The notes beneath the pieces were generated by a model, which saw nothing but the letters and a program-made list of their open reading frames with translations, was not told where the DNA came from and made no database searches. The position numbers and the translations under genes were made by a program. A stretch of 39,099 nt of DNA from a virus. Location: IMG/VR virus record IMGVR_UViG_3300023082_000023, positions 1 through 39,099 of that record; one strand, 5' to 3'. Positions 1-7,584 of the stretch are shown in pieces. The first letter of the stretch is position 1, and every line of letters begins with the position of its first letter.

Positions 1-722
1 CTTGCAGGCGATGGGCTGCGCAGCAGTCCTGAATGTCGATACGCGGTCTGGCTGACACACCGCATTCAACCGTTTGCTGCCGCTTCGCGGCAGATCGTCG
101 GCAAGCCGGACTCCTACGGCCTGCGGCCAGAATCAAAAGCGACATTGCGACCGCGCTTCTGCCCGGAGGGCGTAGGAGCCTTGCTTGCAGGCGATGGGCT
201 GCGCAGCAGTCCTGAATGTCGATACGCGGTCTGGCTGACACACCGCATTCAACCGTTTGCTGCCGCTTCGCGGCAGATCGTCGGCAAGCCGGACTCCTAC
301 GGCCTGCGGCCAGAATCAAAAGCGACATTGCGACCGCGCTTCTGCCCGGAGGGCGTAGGAGCCTTGCTTGCAGGCGATGGGCTGCGCAGCAGTCCTGAAT
401 GTCGATACGCGGTCTGGCTGACACACCGCATTCAACCGTTTGCTGCCGCTTCGCGGCAGATCGTCGGCAAGCCGGACTCCTACGGCCTGCGGCCAGAATC
501 AAAAGTGACATTGCGACCGCGCTTCTGCCCGGAGGGCGTAGGAGCCCTGCTTGCAGGCGATGGGCTGCGCAGCAGTCCTGAATGTCGATACGCGGTCTGG
601 CTGACACACCGCATTCAACCGTTTGCTGCCGCTTCGCGGCAGATCGTCGGCAAGCCGGACTCCTACGGCCTGCGGCCAGAATCAAAAGCGACATTGCGAC
701 CGCGCTCTGCCCGGAGGGCGTA
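1..722. repeat. 183-bp tandem repeat with REP-like elements, about four copies
   Basis: Units begin at 1, 184, 367 and 550 and are almost identical. Single-base differences include a t at about 506 and a c at about 547, and the last unit has lost one base near 707. The final unit then breaks into a partial copy of the 'gcggccagaatc' segment. Each unit carries two REP-like sequences in opposite orientation: a 'gtaggagcc..gcttgcaggcgatgggctgc' part and its inverse 'aagccggactcctacggcc'. Because 183 is divisible by 3 the array stays open in several frames, but those ORFs are repeat artefacts. The array touches the window edge, so the copy number may be larger. The element class (REP/REPIN-type) is inferred from resemblance to known Pseudomonas intergenic repeats. 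Confidence 0.9.
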
Positions 723-879
723 GGAGTGCGGCCAGAATCGAAAGCAAACGCAAAACTCTTGCGACCACCTACGGCCCTTATAACCGAACGTTCTAAAACT
801 CTCACAAATCCTGCTGGTCAGTCTTTGGGTGGCCGGACTTCCCGTCCACGTTCCCCAACGGAAAACCGGTAAGGACTTT

Positions 880-1059
880 ATGTGCGGATTAGCTGGTGTG
901 CTTAGTCCGGGGGTTTTAAAGGCTTGCAGGGGGGGATTAACCCCCCGAAATACCCCTGTAGGGCACTGGTTTGGTACAAAAAGTGGTACGAGAATCACCA
1001 CATCTTCCATCCGCAAGCGTCCATACAGACCACTCCAGCGCGACCCGTTTCGGCTGTGA
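880..1059 (+). pseudogene. Possible 5' remnant of a glutamine-hydrolysing asparagine synthetase-like gene
   Basis: An ATG at 880, with an AAGGA ribosome site five bases upstream, opens with MCGLAGVLSP. This is the typical start of class II (Ntn) glutamine amidotransferase domains such as asparagine synthetase AsnB, where Cys2 is the nucleophile. After about ten residues the resemblance ends, and the frame runs through a GC hairpin and repeats to a stop at 1057-1059 without the rest of the domain. I infer a host gene broken near a prophage junction. A chance match of ten residues is possible, so confidence is limited. Confidence 0.35.
930..990. other. Candidate attachment-site region: GC hairpin and TGGTAC direct repeats
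   Basis: A run of G's followed by ATTAA and a run of C's forms a strong inverted repeat near 928-945. It is followed by two direct TGGTAC repeats at 972-977 and 984-989 in an A-rich stretch. Similar spaced repeats are seen at integrase arm sites next to phage and P4-type island junctions. The segment separates chromosomal-type sequence (REP array, gene remnant) from the prophage cargo genes. The exact core cannot be defined without the right junction, which lies outside the window. The rest of 723-1160 shows no gene besides the remnant at 880; 1060-1160 is pyrimidine-rich and otherwise featureless. Confidence 0.25.
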
Positions 1060-1161
1060 ATTAAAGACCTCTCCCTCCAACCGGCGTCCTGCCGACTACT
1101 ACCTTCCTCCCTTTTTACGACTGCCCGTCAGATGAACTTCGTCATCCTGCCTCAACTGAAT

Positions 1162-1181
1162 TACTGTATATACAGACAGTA
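1162..1181. promoter_or_regulatory. LexA (SOS) box
   Basis: TACTGTATATACAGACAGTA fits the gamma-proteobacterial LexA consensus: CTG-N10-CAG with flanking TA on both sides and an AT-rich core. It ends 19 bases before the ATG of the first cargo gene and probably overlaps its promoter, since TATTCT at 1179-1184 could be the -10. It is expected to repress the 1201-2852 operon until DNA damage. Confidence 0.8.
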
Positions 1182-1200
1182 TTCTGATTAAGTGCGCATC

Positions 1201-1953
1201 ATGGATATCCCTCAGAAGGACGAGATTCTTGCCGACTGGCATCAACAGATCGACAACCGACGGCTGTGGCTTAACCCCCTTGCCCACTATAAATATCTGA
1301 TGCGCCTCACCGACCGGCTGTTGGACCTTGGCGCCATTGACCCGCTGGAACGCTTCGACATGGTTGAACTTGCAAACGCCGCCTTCTGCCATTTCACCGA
1401 GGAGACGTCCGCCGATTGGCGGCACCCCGCATCGGATTACGACGTTTACAACGCCGGCGGCGAACAGGTTGGGAGCATCCGTGGGAATCGATATTTCCTG
1501 AGCGCGGGTATGGCGCAGCCAGGCCCGATGGATTTCTTCGCCCAGATCCAGCGCGCCGACGGTCAATCCAAAATCGTCACGCGGTCGTACCAACCCTATG
1601 GCGAACTGATCGACCGGCACATCTTCACGGAAACCGGGCAGAAGCTGACGCTGGTCGAACGCAACCGGTTGTTTGCAGGCGTAGCTAGGACTCGCCTGGA
1701 CGATCCGGATTGCTACCGCGCGACAGTCGACGCGGCACTGATCGCCCTGGAAGAAGGCAACATGGCTCTGTACGTCGAACTGTGGGAAAAAGAAAACTTC
1801 TCGATCTTCCGTCGCTGCTCGATCTGCTGCGATCGCTTTTATCTGCGTGAGGACTGCGAAGCCTGCGATGGCCAAGGCTTTCTCGAAGATCCTGAGTGCC
1901 CGAGCAAACTTCCTCTGTCCATGCGCGGTCAACCGGTGACGAAAACGGATTGA
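1201..1953 (+). CDS. SOS-controlled hypothetical protein with C-terminal zinc knuckle
   Basis: This protein of about 250 residues is not assigned to a named family. The first 190 residues look globular and mixed alpha/beta, with a segment around YDVYNAGGEQVGSIRGNRYF. Near residues 200-225 two CxxC pairs (CSICC..., CEAC) followed by DGQGF suggest a zinc ribbon or DnaJ-type knuckle. Start choice is uncertain: ATG 1201 is used, but an in-frame GTG at 1192 is possible and neither has a strong ribosome site. The gene lies directly under a LexA box and 12 bases upstream of the SRAP gene, so the two are probably co-transcribed and DNA-damage induced. A role in DNA damage response is inference from context only. 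Confidence 0.8.
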   Translation: MDIPQKDEILADWHQQIDNRRLWLNPLAHYKYLMRLTDRLLDLGAIDPLERFDMVELANAAFCHFTEETSADWRHPASDYDVYNAGGEQVGSIRGNRYFLSAGMAQPGPMDFFAQIQRADGQSKIVTRSYQPYGELIDRHIFTETGQKLTLVERNRLFAGVARTRLDDPDCYRATVDAALIALEEGNMALYVELWEKENFSIFRRCSICCDRFYLREDCEACDGQGFLEDPECPSKLPLSMRGQPVTKTD

Positions 1954-1965
1954 TAGAGGTGCGCC

Positions 1966-2619
1966 ATGTGCAGCCATTACGAAGCCCCGTCGCACCCGCA
2001 GATCATGAAAGCGTTCGGTGTTGAGGGTCCGGAGCAAGGCAGGCTTGATTTGTGGCCGACCTACATGGGCCCATTCCTGCGGCGACCCGAGCGCGACGAA
2101 GGCCAGGACGAGCCTGGCCCCGCACTTGAAATGCTGTCTGGATCCTTCGGCCTGATCCCTGGCTGGAGCAAAGACCCGAAGATTGCCCGGCGCACGTACA
2201 ACGCCCGATCGGAAACGGCCGCGAAGAAACCATCTTTCCGCAGTGCCTGGAAGAACAGGCAGCACTGCATTATTCCCGCCGCAGCAATTTACGAACCCGA
2301 CTGGCGTTCCGGTAAGGCCATCCCGACACGGATTGCCCGGGCAGACGGTGAACTGCTGGGCATCGCGGGCCTGTGGGAGTGGTGGCGCAATCCAGAAGGC
2401 GAGATCGTGCACAGCTATTCCATGCTGACCATCAACGCCGACGACCATACTTTCATGCGGGATTATCACAAGCCGGACGACGAAAAGCGGATGGTGGTAA
2501 TTCTGCCCGCCGGGCTCTACAACGACTGGCTCGATGCGCCAGCCAACGAAAGCATGGAATTCATGCGGCAGTATCCGGCCGACCGCATGGCAGTGGTGCC
2601 AAAGGAGAAGGAATCATGA
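1966..2619 (+). CDS. SRAP/HMCES (YedK-like) abasic-site DNA-protein crosslink protein
   Basis: SRAP-domain proteins bind abasic sites in single-stranded DNA and trap them through a covalent bond to the N-terminal Cys2 left after Met removal. Here the protein (217 residues, usual length) starts MCSHYEAP, so Cys2 is present. YNARSET (substrate-contact Asn region) and CIIPAAAIYEPDW (conserved Glu) follow in order. The usual HxRMP motif is altered: around KPDDEKRMVVIL the His position reads as Glu, with a nearby His three residues earlier (YHKPDD). This may change crosslink handling. GAGG upstream supports the ATG at 1966. The gene overlaps the next one by ATGA and sits in a LexA-controlled operon, which suits a repair role during prophage induction or host SOS. 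Confidence 0.9.
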   Translation: MCSHYEAPSHPQIMKAFGVEGPEQGRLDLWPTYMGPFLRRPERDEGQDEPGPALEMLSGSFGLIPGWSKDPKIARRTYNARSETAAKKPSFRSAWKNRQHCIIPAAAIYEPDWRSGKAIPTRIARADGELLGIAGLWEWWRNPEGEIVHSYSMLTINADDHTFMRDYHKPDDEKRMVVILPAGLYNDWLDAPANESMEFMRQYPADRMAVVPKEKES

Positions 2620-2852
2620 TTTTGGATGAGGGACAGTTGCCGCCAAGGTATCGCGAGGAGATTCAACGGCTGCTGTCGATGATCAGCACGGCAGTGGATG
2701 CTGATACGACGCGAATCGTTGGCCGGTATGCGGAGGGAGTCGTGCGAGGGTTTGAGGTTGCGAAGTCGCTGAGGGATAGCGACATCGAGGAGCTATTCGT
2801 GATGATCGAAGCCGCGATACAGATGCGGCTTGAGTATCTGGCTTCTCAGTAA
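2616..2852 (+). CDS. Small helical protein, third gene of SOS operon
   Basis: A 78-residue protein. The start ATG at 2616 overlaps the SRAP stop (ATGA), indicating translational coupling, and AAGGAGAAGG lies just upstream. The sequence is predicted mainly helical and acidic, with no Cys motif, signal peptide or membrane segment. I do not recognise a family. Its tight coupling to the SRAP gene suggests a function in the same response. The 3' end overlaps the convergent 28-residue ORF on the other strand. Confidence 0.75.
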   Translation: MILDEGQLPPRYREEIQRLLSMISTAVDADTTRIVGRYAEGVVRGFEVAKSLRDSDIEELFVMIEAAIQMRLEYLASQ

Positions 2853-2932
2853 ATTTCCCACATGGTAGCCAGCGCAACCGTAACCCAGATGAGCGTCAAC
2901 AGTATTAAAACCCCAACAAAGCGCAAGTCCAT
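2846..2932 (-). CDS. 28-residue single-span membrane peptide
   Basis: Reads MDLRFVGVLILLTLIWVTVA and on to WEIY: a charged N-terminus followed by about 18 hydrophobic residues. It begins four bases after the stop of the preceding minus-strand gene, and GGGG lies about seven bases before the ATG, consistent with a coupled small gene. Its stop overlaps the end of the convergent SOS operon. Phages often encode such membrane peptides (lysis modulation, superinfection exclusion), but no function can be assigned from sequence. Confidence 0.5.
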   Translation of the reverse strand: MDLRFVGVLILLTLIWVTVALATMWEIY

Positions 2933-2936
2933 GCCA

Positions 2937-3140
2937 TTACCCCAGTGCTTCAGCCTCTATTTTGTGTAGGTCCTCCCATGGATGATCTTCATACTGGGCG
3001 TGCCCACATCCACGGGCGTGTTCGAATGCGCACGATGCTTCAACCTCGGCTTGCTCGGCCCGGCAGGTCCTGCAAAAGATGACGCCCTCTGCAATTCTCC
3101 AAAAATAACTCCATTTCACAAGCTTCTCTGAGCTGCTCAT
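2937..3140 (-). CDS. Small Cys/His-containing hypothetical protein
   Basis: A 67-residue protein starting MSSSEKLVKWSYFW, with GGAG eight bases upstream of the ATG at 3140. The frame stays open upstream to 3485, but those residues look non-coding. A CxxC (FCRTC) near residue 22 plus further Cys and His residues (EHARGCGH) hint at zinc binding. Acidic C-terminus. It lies downstream of the XRE regulator on the same strand. The 260 bases between them hold a GC-rich inverted repeat and no convincing gene. Family not recognised. Confidence 0.6.
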   Translation of the reverse strand: MSSSEKLVKWSYFWRIAEGVIFCRTCRAEQAEVEASCAFEHARGCGHAQYEDHPWEDLHKIEAEALG

Positions 3141-3362
3141 TGCATCTACTCCAGCTACAACCTCGAAGCGGGATTGATGTGTCACCATGGGCGCATCAAA
3201 CGCCAATTGATATGTAAACTGAGCAACAAGCTTGATTCGGTAACGTGCGGTTTGATTGTGCAGCGGTTGCCACAAAAAGATGGACGCAGAGCAAATCGAC
3301 GTAATGTGATAAGTCGGAAATGAGCGGCGGCGTTTTGTCTTTTTGTCCGCCCAAAACTCAGG

Positions 3363-3412
3363 CCTGGCTGTTAAGAGCTCGCAAAATCGGCGGTAAAATC
3401 CTAACAGCCAGG
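3363..3412. repeat. Perfect 11-bp inverted repeat at the end of the regulator gene
   Basis: CCTGGCTGTTA at 3363-3373 and its reverse complement at 3402-3412 are separated by 28 bases and overlap the stop codon of the regulator gene. There is no following U-tract on either strand, so this is not a classical terminator. It could protect the transcript 3' end or bind a protein. Confidence 0.7.
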
Positions 3413-3742
3413 AACAGCAACGGGCTTTCTTGTCAATGAGCCGAGCAAGTGGCGGAACACTCCCTGAGAATCTACCCTCAAGCACCGGTAGGACGTCATC
3501 ATTAGCCGCTCCTCATTTGTGAGGCCATCAGAGTCCATTGCACTACGCACGCCAATCAGAACATATAGAACGTCAGCTCCTGCACTTGCAATTGCCTCGA
3601 AATAGTTTGCTCTAGGATAACGCTCGTCCCGTTCGTACTGTCGTTGAGCATTCAGTTGCACCCCTCCTATCGCAGCGAACGACGTCATGCTCATGTCCAA
3701 CCGATTCCGCTCTTCGTTCAATCGAGCACCTACACTGGTCAT
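3401..3742 (-). CDS. Short XRE-type helix-turn-helix regulator
   Basis: A 113-residue protein. The N-terminus MTSVGARLNEERNRLDMSMT followed by SFAAIGGVQLNAQRQYERDERYPRANY matches the XRE/Cro helix-turn-helix layout seen in short Pseudomonas prophage regulators, with the conserved AGADVLYVLIG continuation. A strong GGGAGG lies upstream of the ATG at 3742, which is preferred over the in-frame codon at 3856. There is no peptidase S24 domain, so it is not a LexA-cleavable CI. It is divergent from the small gene at 3998 and sits at the tail end of the prophage rather than the expected immunity region on the right. Probably a secondary regulator of local cargo genes. Confidence 0.8.
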   Translation of the reverse strand: MTSVGARLNEERNRLDMSMTSFAAIGGVQLNAQRQYERDERYPRANYFEAIASAGADVLYVLIGVRSAMDSDGLTNEERLMMTSYRCLRVDSQGVFRHLLGSLTRKPVAVPGC

Positions 3743-3997
3743 CCTTGCACCTCCCAAACGTTTGATCTGAGTAGAAACCCTAGCCAATGTTGGGTATAAA
3801 TGCCGAAAATTATTTTCCGAGGTTAGCCGCGATGGATCCAGTCGGATGCCTCGCACAGCGTTAACGACTGAAAACCTCCCATGATTTTATATAGCTGGAT
3901 CGAATATCCGCTCTAATATGCCTGGCATCGAACCTCGCCAAAACCGCGAGTTCTCATTATCTCTTTATTGGGTTCGTGACTGTTCGGAGACAAGCGT
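3743..3997. promoter_or_regulatory. Divergent control region with operator-like palindrome
   Basis: This 255-base AT-richer gap separates the minus-strand XRE regulator from the plus-strand gene at 3998. It contains the perfect palindrome GAAAATTATTTTC (3805-3817), about 60 bases before the regulator start, plus AT-rich hexamers (TTTATA, TAATAT) that could be -10 elements in either direction. I could not fix a full promoter. Binding of the regulator to its own region is inferred. Confidence 0.4.
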
Positions 3998-4198
3998 ATG
4001 GAAGAGGATGGCGTTATCGCAATGAATCGACTTAGATCAATCGTGGACGAGATGGTCGATGCCGTTAGATCCTCCAGGTCTGAAGGACTGCATTCCCAAT
4101 TAGTGGCTTACTGTTTAAGCCTTCGCTATCAAGGGATATATAGCGCCTGTGAATGGCAACGTATGTCTGAAGTTTTGGAAAGCGTCAGGCCCGCGTAA
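3998..4198 (+). CDS. Small hypothetical protein divergent from XRE regulator
   Basis: A 66-residue, mostly helical protein, MEEDGVIAMNRLRSIVDEMV at its start, with no membrane segment or Cys motif. The ATG at 3998 has a GGAGA about nine bases upstream; a second ATG at 4022 is possible. Its orientation opposite to the XRE regulator and the shared upstream region make it a likely target. The gene ends ten bases before the convergent hydrolase stop. Family not recognised. Confidence 0.5.
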   Translation: MEEDGVIAMNRLRSIVDEMVDAVRSSRSEGLHSQLVAYCLSLRYQGIYSACEWQRMSEVLESVRPA

Positions 4199-4208
4199 CT
4201 CCCTCCGC

Positions 4209-4634
4209 TTACGGCACGTCCTTGAAGAAGATGTGATGCCCCAGCTTCAATGTCTGCTTGGCGCCCACGACCCACTTCGGCGGCTTCGGCATCGTGGTGG
4301 CGTAGTAGTGGGTAGCCGCGCCGGTCGGGTCAGGCACCTTCCCATCGACCACTTGATCAGCAGCAATACGACACTGCGCCAGCTCTCGGAAAGGGATCAT
4401 CTTCATGCCAGTGAGGAACGGATAGTTCGGGTCGTTCGCGTTCCAACAACTGAACTGCCACGGTTTCTGGCACACGCCAGCATACCCCTCGCCCCACCAC
4501 GATCGATCCTTGCCGTCATTCACCCGGTTGCGGATCGTCCAGGCCACGGCCACCATGCCCGCCAATCCTTCGCCGCGCGCTTCTGCCCACAGGGTGCGCG
4601 CCAGCACGTCGCGATCTTTGTCTGTCACGTTCAT
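4209..4634 (-). CDS. SleB/CwlJ-like cell wall hydrolase (endolysin candidate)
   Basis: A 141-residue protein with a Hydrolase_2 (SleB-like) pattern. TLWAEARGEG, with the probable catalytic Glu in the first 20 residues, is followed by VAWTIRNRVND, then WQFSCWN and a C-terminal segment rich in Tyr, His and Trp (ATHYYATTMPKPPKWV). The family cleaves peptidoglycan glycan strands. No signal peptide is visible, so release would depend on the holin at 29707-30036, far away in the late operon. The start at 4634 has GGAG upstream; the upstream in-frame extension reads across a terminator and is rejected. It follows the tail fibre gene as last gene of the late region. Confidence 0.88.
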   Translation of the reverse strand: MNVTDKDRDVLARTLWAEARGEGLAGMVAVAWTIRNRVNDGKDRSWWGEGYAGVCQKPWQFSCWNANDPNYPFLTGMKMIPFRELAQCRIAADQVVDGKVPDPTGAATHYYATTMPKPPKWVVGAKQTLKLGHHIFFKDVP

Positions 4635-4650
4635 CGGTTTCTCCAGGCAT

Positions 4651-4671
4651 AAAAAACCCGCCGAAGCGGGT
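4651..4671 (-). terminator. Intrinsic terminator upstream of the hydrolase gene
   Basis: Stem ACCCGC/GCGGGT with a tetraloop, followed on the minus strand by six U's. It lies between the tail fibre gene (ends 4690) and the hydrolase start (4634), only about 16 bases before that start codon. Confidence 0.85.
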
Positions 4672-4689
4672 CTGGTCGTTTCGTTGAGG

Positions 4690-7056
4690 TCATGCGGTAA
4701 TGGCCGCGAATCGCACCGGCCAGGATTCAGTCGCCTTGCGCACATGGCCTTCGTGCTGCAGGTGGATACCGTCGTTGGTGATCCAGTTCGCAGTACCGTT
4801 TGCCGCCCACTTGTAGCGGTCGGTTCCACGTAGGGTTTCGCTCAGCATCACGTAATCGAACGGCCCAGCTGACAGCATGGCGTTGTACTGGTCCACCACC
4901 TGTCCAGATCCCCAGCCGAAGACGACGGTCTGACCAGCTTCGGTGGAATAAGCGTTGCCAACATCGTCCGAAGGCCAGTTCGTGACACACATCAGGTGAT
5001 AGGCGCCGACGCGCGGAATGCCCTGTGCCCGGTTGTCGGACATGCGGATCAGCTGCGTGGCGTAAACCGACTGAACCGTGATGCCGTTCTCACCGCCGCG
5101 CGGCACGTCGTTGGCACCGCCTTCCAGCTCCGAGAACGTGCAATACCGCGCGAACCTTTGCATGCGGGTGTCATTGATCCCAGCCACAACCTTCGAACCC
5201 GGGATGGACCGCATAATGCCCGCCGCCTGTACAGGCATCATTTCCAGGCTGCGCTGCCAGAACCCGGTGCCCGAGGTCGTGCCCAGGCTGTCGTCGCTGT
5301 ATGACGGAATCGACGTGCCGTCGATCATCCCGACCAGCGCGCCAGGCTCTGAGAACTTCCCGAGCATGATCGGCGTGTAGCAGGCGAACGTCTCGTCCGG
5401 CGCGGCGCCGGTCCATGTGATCGGCCCAGGTGCGGCGATGCTCGACGTGGTCGTGTTGGCAGGGTTGTACGACAGCGACTGGTCACCGGCGAACTGCGCC
5501 GTGCTGCGCGCTGACACTGCCATGAGCCCGCCGTTCGGAAAGGCCAGCTTCGTCTTGATCTTGAAGGTGGCCAGGTACGGCAGTTCAGCTACATTGAATG
5601 CCGACACAGGCACTGTCGTTGCGCGCAGTTCACCTGTGCCATCCGGAATGATCACCGTCTTCGAGTTCACGTCGAACAGGAACTCGATCACCTTGCCCGT
5701 CGATTCCAACTCCATCGACAAACCGCGCACGTCGCCATCGTTGCCGATGTTCTCGCTCAGGCCGGTGCTGGCATCGCGAGTCACGAACCACGACAGGCAT
5801 GGCGTGATCTCAGTGACGCCCGGCCCGCCCGCAATTTTGTGCGTCACCCGCGACATGATCTCGCGACCTGGTGCAACCGGGACGGTCCAGTAATTGACCG
5901 CGTTGAACTGCGTGACCGCCAGCGTAGGGTTGGCCTCTCGCACGCCGGCCAGCTCATTGGCCCAGGCCACGACACCAGCGCGCTCGCTGTTCGTTAGTGC
6001 GCGGTTGATAATCAGCGCGCCCGACATATCGCCGGTGAGCGAATACGTGTCCGTGATCGCTTGGCCGGTCAGGAACTCGGCGCCGAAGCCCGGCACGACC
6101 CGTACCACTGTGCAGGCACTGCCCAGCGCCTCAAGAAAGTCGACAGTCAGCGATATGCCATCGGCCAGGTACAGGAACTGATCGCGCGCGATAGGCCGCT
6201 GACCATTGTTGCCCTGATAGGCATGGTTGCCGTAGACCGCCACGCAAGTCAGGTTCGCCCAAGAAATTCCGCCGCTGCCGTTGTTCGCACCCGCGATGTA
6301 CAGCGGAGCGATGGCCTGCACGTTGTCTGGAGCACGGAAATAGACCGGGCCTGTGAATCCCCGAGGCGGCCGAATGATCTGATCGTCACCAATTTTGATG
6401 ACCGGCTCAGTGTCGAGCGTGCCGTCATAGGTCCCTTCCATGCGATACCACTGACCAGCCACCCAGGCGGCCGCAGGATTGAGCTCGGCGCGGTCGAAGT
6501 TATTGCCTGTGCTGCCCGTGGCGTTTTTGGTCACCATGTTCTCGGAGACAGCGCCCTCCTTGGACTGATCCAGCCACAAGCCCACACCCTGGCCAAGCTC
6601 GGACACCGGTCGGGTGCCGTCGCTGTACTGGCGCTGGGTCGCGAGGTCTGATGCTTCGAAGTAAGCCCCCAGCGCGCCACGGGCGAATAAGCCCGGCATG
6701 CTGAACGGGCCCGGATCATTGGCGACTACCGTATTGGAGCCGAACAGGCGCCAGGTGCTGCCGATGGCATACGCCGGCACTGGCAGATCGCCCAGGTCGG
6801 TGATGAAAACCGTTTCGCGCGGGTGAGTAGCAGCCAGGTAGGTCGACTCAAGCTCGGCGATGGTCTTGGCTTCCGCCGCACCGCCACCAGCACCGCCGCC
6901 GAGGCTGCCCAGAAAATCCTGATAGCTGCCGGTGTAGCCTTGGGTAAGCCACTCCTGGTACGGCGACAGGCCTACGGGGCCGCGCAGCGCCGATTGGGTG
7001 TTGATAACCAGCCGTTCGGCGGTGGCCACAACGGTGATTTCTGTCGTAATGGTCAT
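4690..7056 (-). CDS. SGNH-type tail fibre/tailspike protein
   Basis: A 788-residue protein. The N-terminus carries the phage fibre motif ALRGPVGLSPYQEWL...GYTGSYQDFLGSL, followed by a Gly-rich linker (residues 50-60) and beta-rich regions resembling a concanavalin/LamG fold (about 75-420). The C-terminal 210 residues contain SGNH-like blocks: IDGTS near 578 (nucleophile-type Ser), GGAND near 646 and NDGIH near 761. SGNH tailspikes usually deacetylate surface polysaccharide. The start overlaps the stop of the upstream gene (ATGA). Large, beta-rich and near the end of the tail module, it is most likely a receptor-binding or polysaccharide-modifying fibre. Enzyme activity is inferred. Confidence 0.75.
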   Translation of the reverse strand: MTITTEITVVATAERLVINTQSALRGPVGLSPYQEWLTQGYTGSYQDFLGSLGGGAGGGAAEAKTIAELESTYLAATHPRETVFITDLGDLPVPAYAIGSTWRLFGSNTVVANDPGPFSMPGLFARGALGAYFEASDLATQRQYSDGTRPVSELGQGVGLWLDQSKEGAVSENMVTKNATGSTGNNFDRAELNPAAAWVAGQWYRMEGTYDGTLDTEPVIKIGDDQIIRPPRGFTGPVYFRAPDNVQAIAPLYIAGANNGSGGISWANLTCVAVYGNHAYQGNNGQRPIARDQFLYLADGISLTVDFLEALGSACTVVRVVPGFGAEFLTGQAITDTYSLTGDMSGALIINRALTNSERAGVVAWANELAGVREANPTLAVTQFNAVNYWTVPVAPGREIMSRVTHKIAGGPGVTEITPCLSWFVTRDASTGLSENIGNDGDVRGLSMELESTGKVIEFLFDVNSKTVIIPDGTGELRATTVPVSAFNVAELPYLATFKIKTKLAFPNGGLMAVSARSTAQFAGDQSLSYNPANTTTSSIAAPGPITWTGAAPDETFACYTPIMLGKFSEPGALVGMIDGTSIPSYSDDSLGTTSGTGFWQRSLEMMPVQAAGIMRSIPGSKVVAGINDTRMQRFARYCTFSELEGGANDVPRGGENGITVQSVYATQLIRMSDNRAQGIPRVGAYHLMCVTNWPSDDVGNAYSTEAGQTVVFGWGSGQVVDQYNAMLSAGPFDYVMLSETLRGTDRYKWAANGTANWITNDGIHLQHEGHVRKATESWPVRFAAITA

Positions 7057-7349
7057 GCCGTAACCCCTTTCCTGACCACAACCGACACCGGATCGGTCGT
7101 GGCTATCTGTCCTGTGTCGGTGACGTAGCGAATATCAAATGACGCAACGCCCACCGGCCAGTCAGCCGTATCAGCCGACAGCGTGAATTCCCCATTGGCC
7201 CGATCGGTGAAACCCACAGCGAGGTCGTCAATGACCGCACCGCCCTTTCCCAGCGAGGCTCGAACCTCCCAATCCGTCAGGTCCTGCCCTACCCCATCCA
7301 CCTTGGCGATCAGCGCCAGCAGGAATGAGTCACCGCGCGTTATCTGCAT
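7053..7349 (-). CDS. Tail fibre-associated beta-sandwich protein
   Basis: A 98-residue protein starting MQITRGDSFLLAL. The ATG at 7349 has GGAG upstream; the ORF's ten extra N-terminal residues lack support. The pattern (DLTDWEVRASLGKG..., ANGEFTLSADTADWPVG..., DIRYV) resembles the small Ig-like N-terminal modules of siphovirus baseplate/fibre proteins (BppU-type). It overlaps the fibre gene by ATGA, so it probably contributes to fibre assembly or attachment. It is preceded by an intrinsic terminator. Confidence 0.65.
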   Translation of the reverse strand: MQITRGDSFLLALIAKVDGVGQDLTDWEVRASLGKGGAVIDDLAVGFTDRANGEFTLSADTADWPVGVASFDIRYVTDTGQIATTDPVSVVVRKGVTA

Positions 7350-7389
7350 CGGCTGCTCCGTTTTGTGTGGTGCACGCAAACTGCGGGCG

Positions 7390-7411
7390 AAAAAAAACCG
7401 CTGCTAAGCGG
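7390..7411 (-). terminator. Intrinsic terminator between cargo gene and fibre genes
   Basis: CCGCT/AGCGG stem with a four-base loop and eight U's in the minus-strand transcript. It sits about 40 bases before the start at 7349. The rest of 7412-7584 shows no gene. Confidence 0.75.
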
Positions 7412-7584
7412 AAATTTATGATTTTGATATCTCAGTATCGGCGAGCTATGGCCAGGAAGTGCCATCTATATGCGCTGAACTGTGCCCCCGCTCGTGATTC
7501 AAACGTTAGCAAGAACAGCGATGAAGCACTCAAACCGAAGGTTTCGTCTATGCTGATTTCAGAGGCTAACTAGAGGAAATTCAG

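Noticed and set aside
1-722. CRISPR array
   Set aside because: Repeat units are 183 bases, contiguous and without variable spacers.
33-872. Four overlapping 60-192 residue ORFs
   Set aside because: They are translations of the 183-bp tandem repeat, which stays open because its length is divisible by three; no ribosome sites or family resemblance.
1099-2469. 456-residue ORF on the minus strand
   Set aside because: Lies antisense to the zinc-knuckle and SRAP genes, which have clear domain patterns and an SOS promoter; a GC-rich shadow frame.
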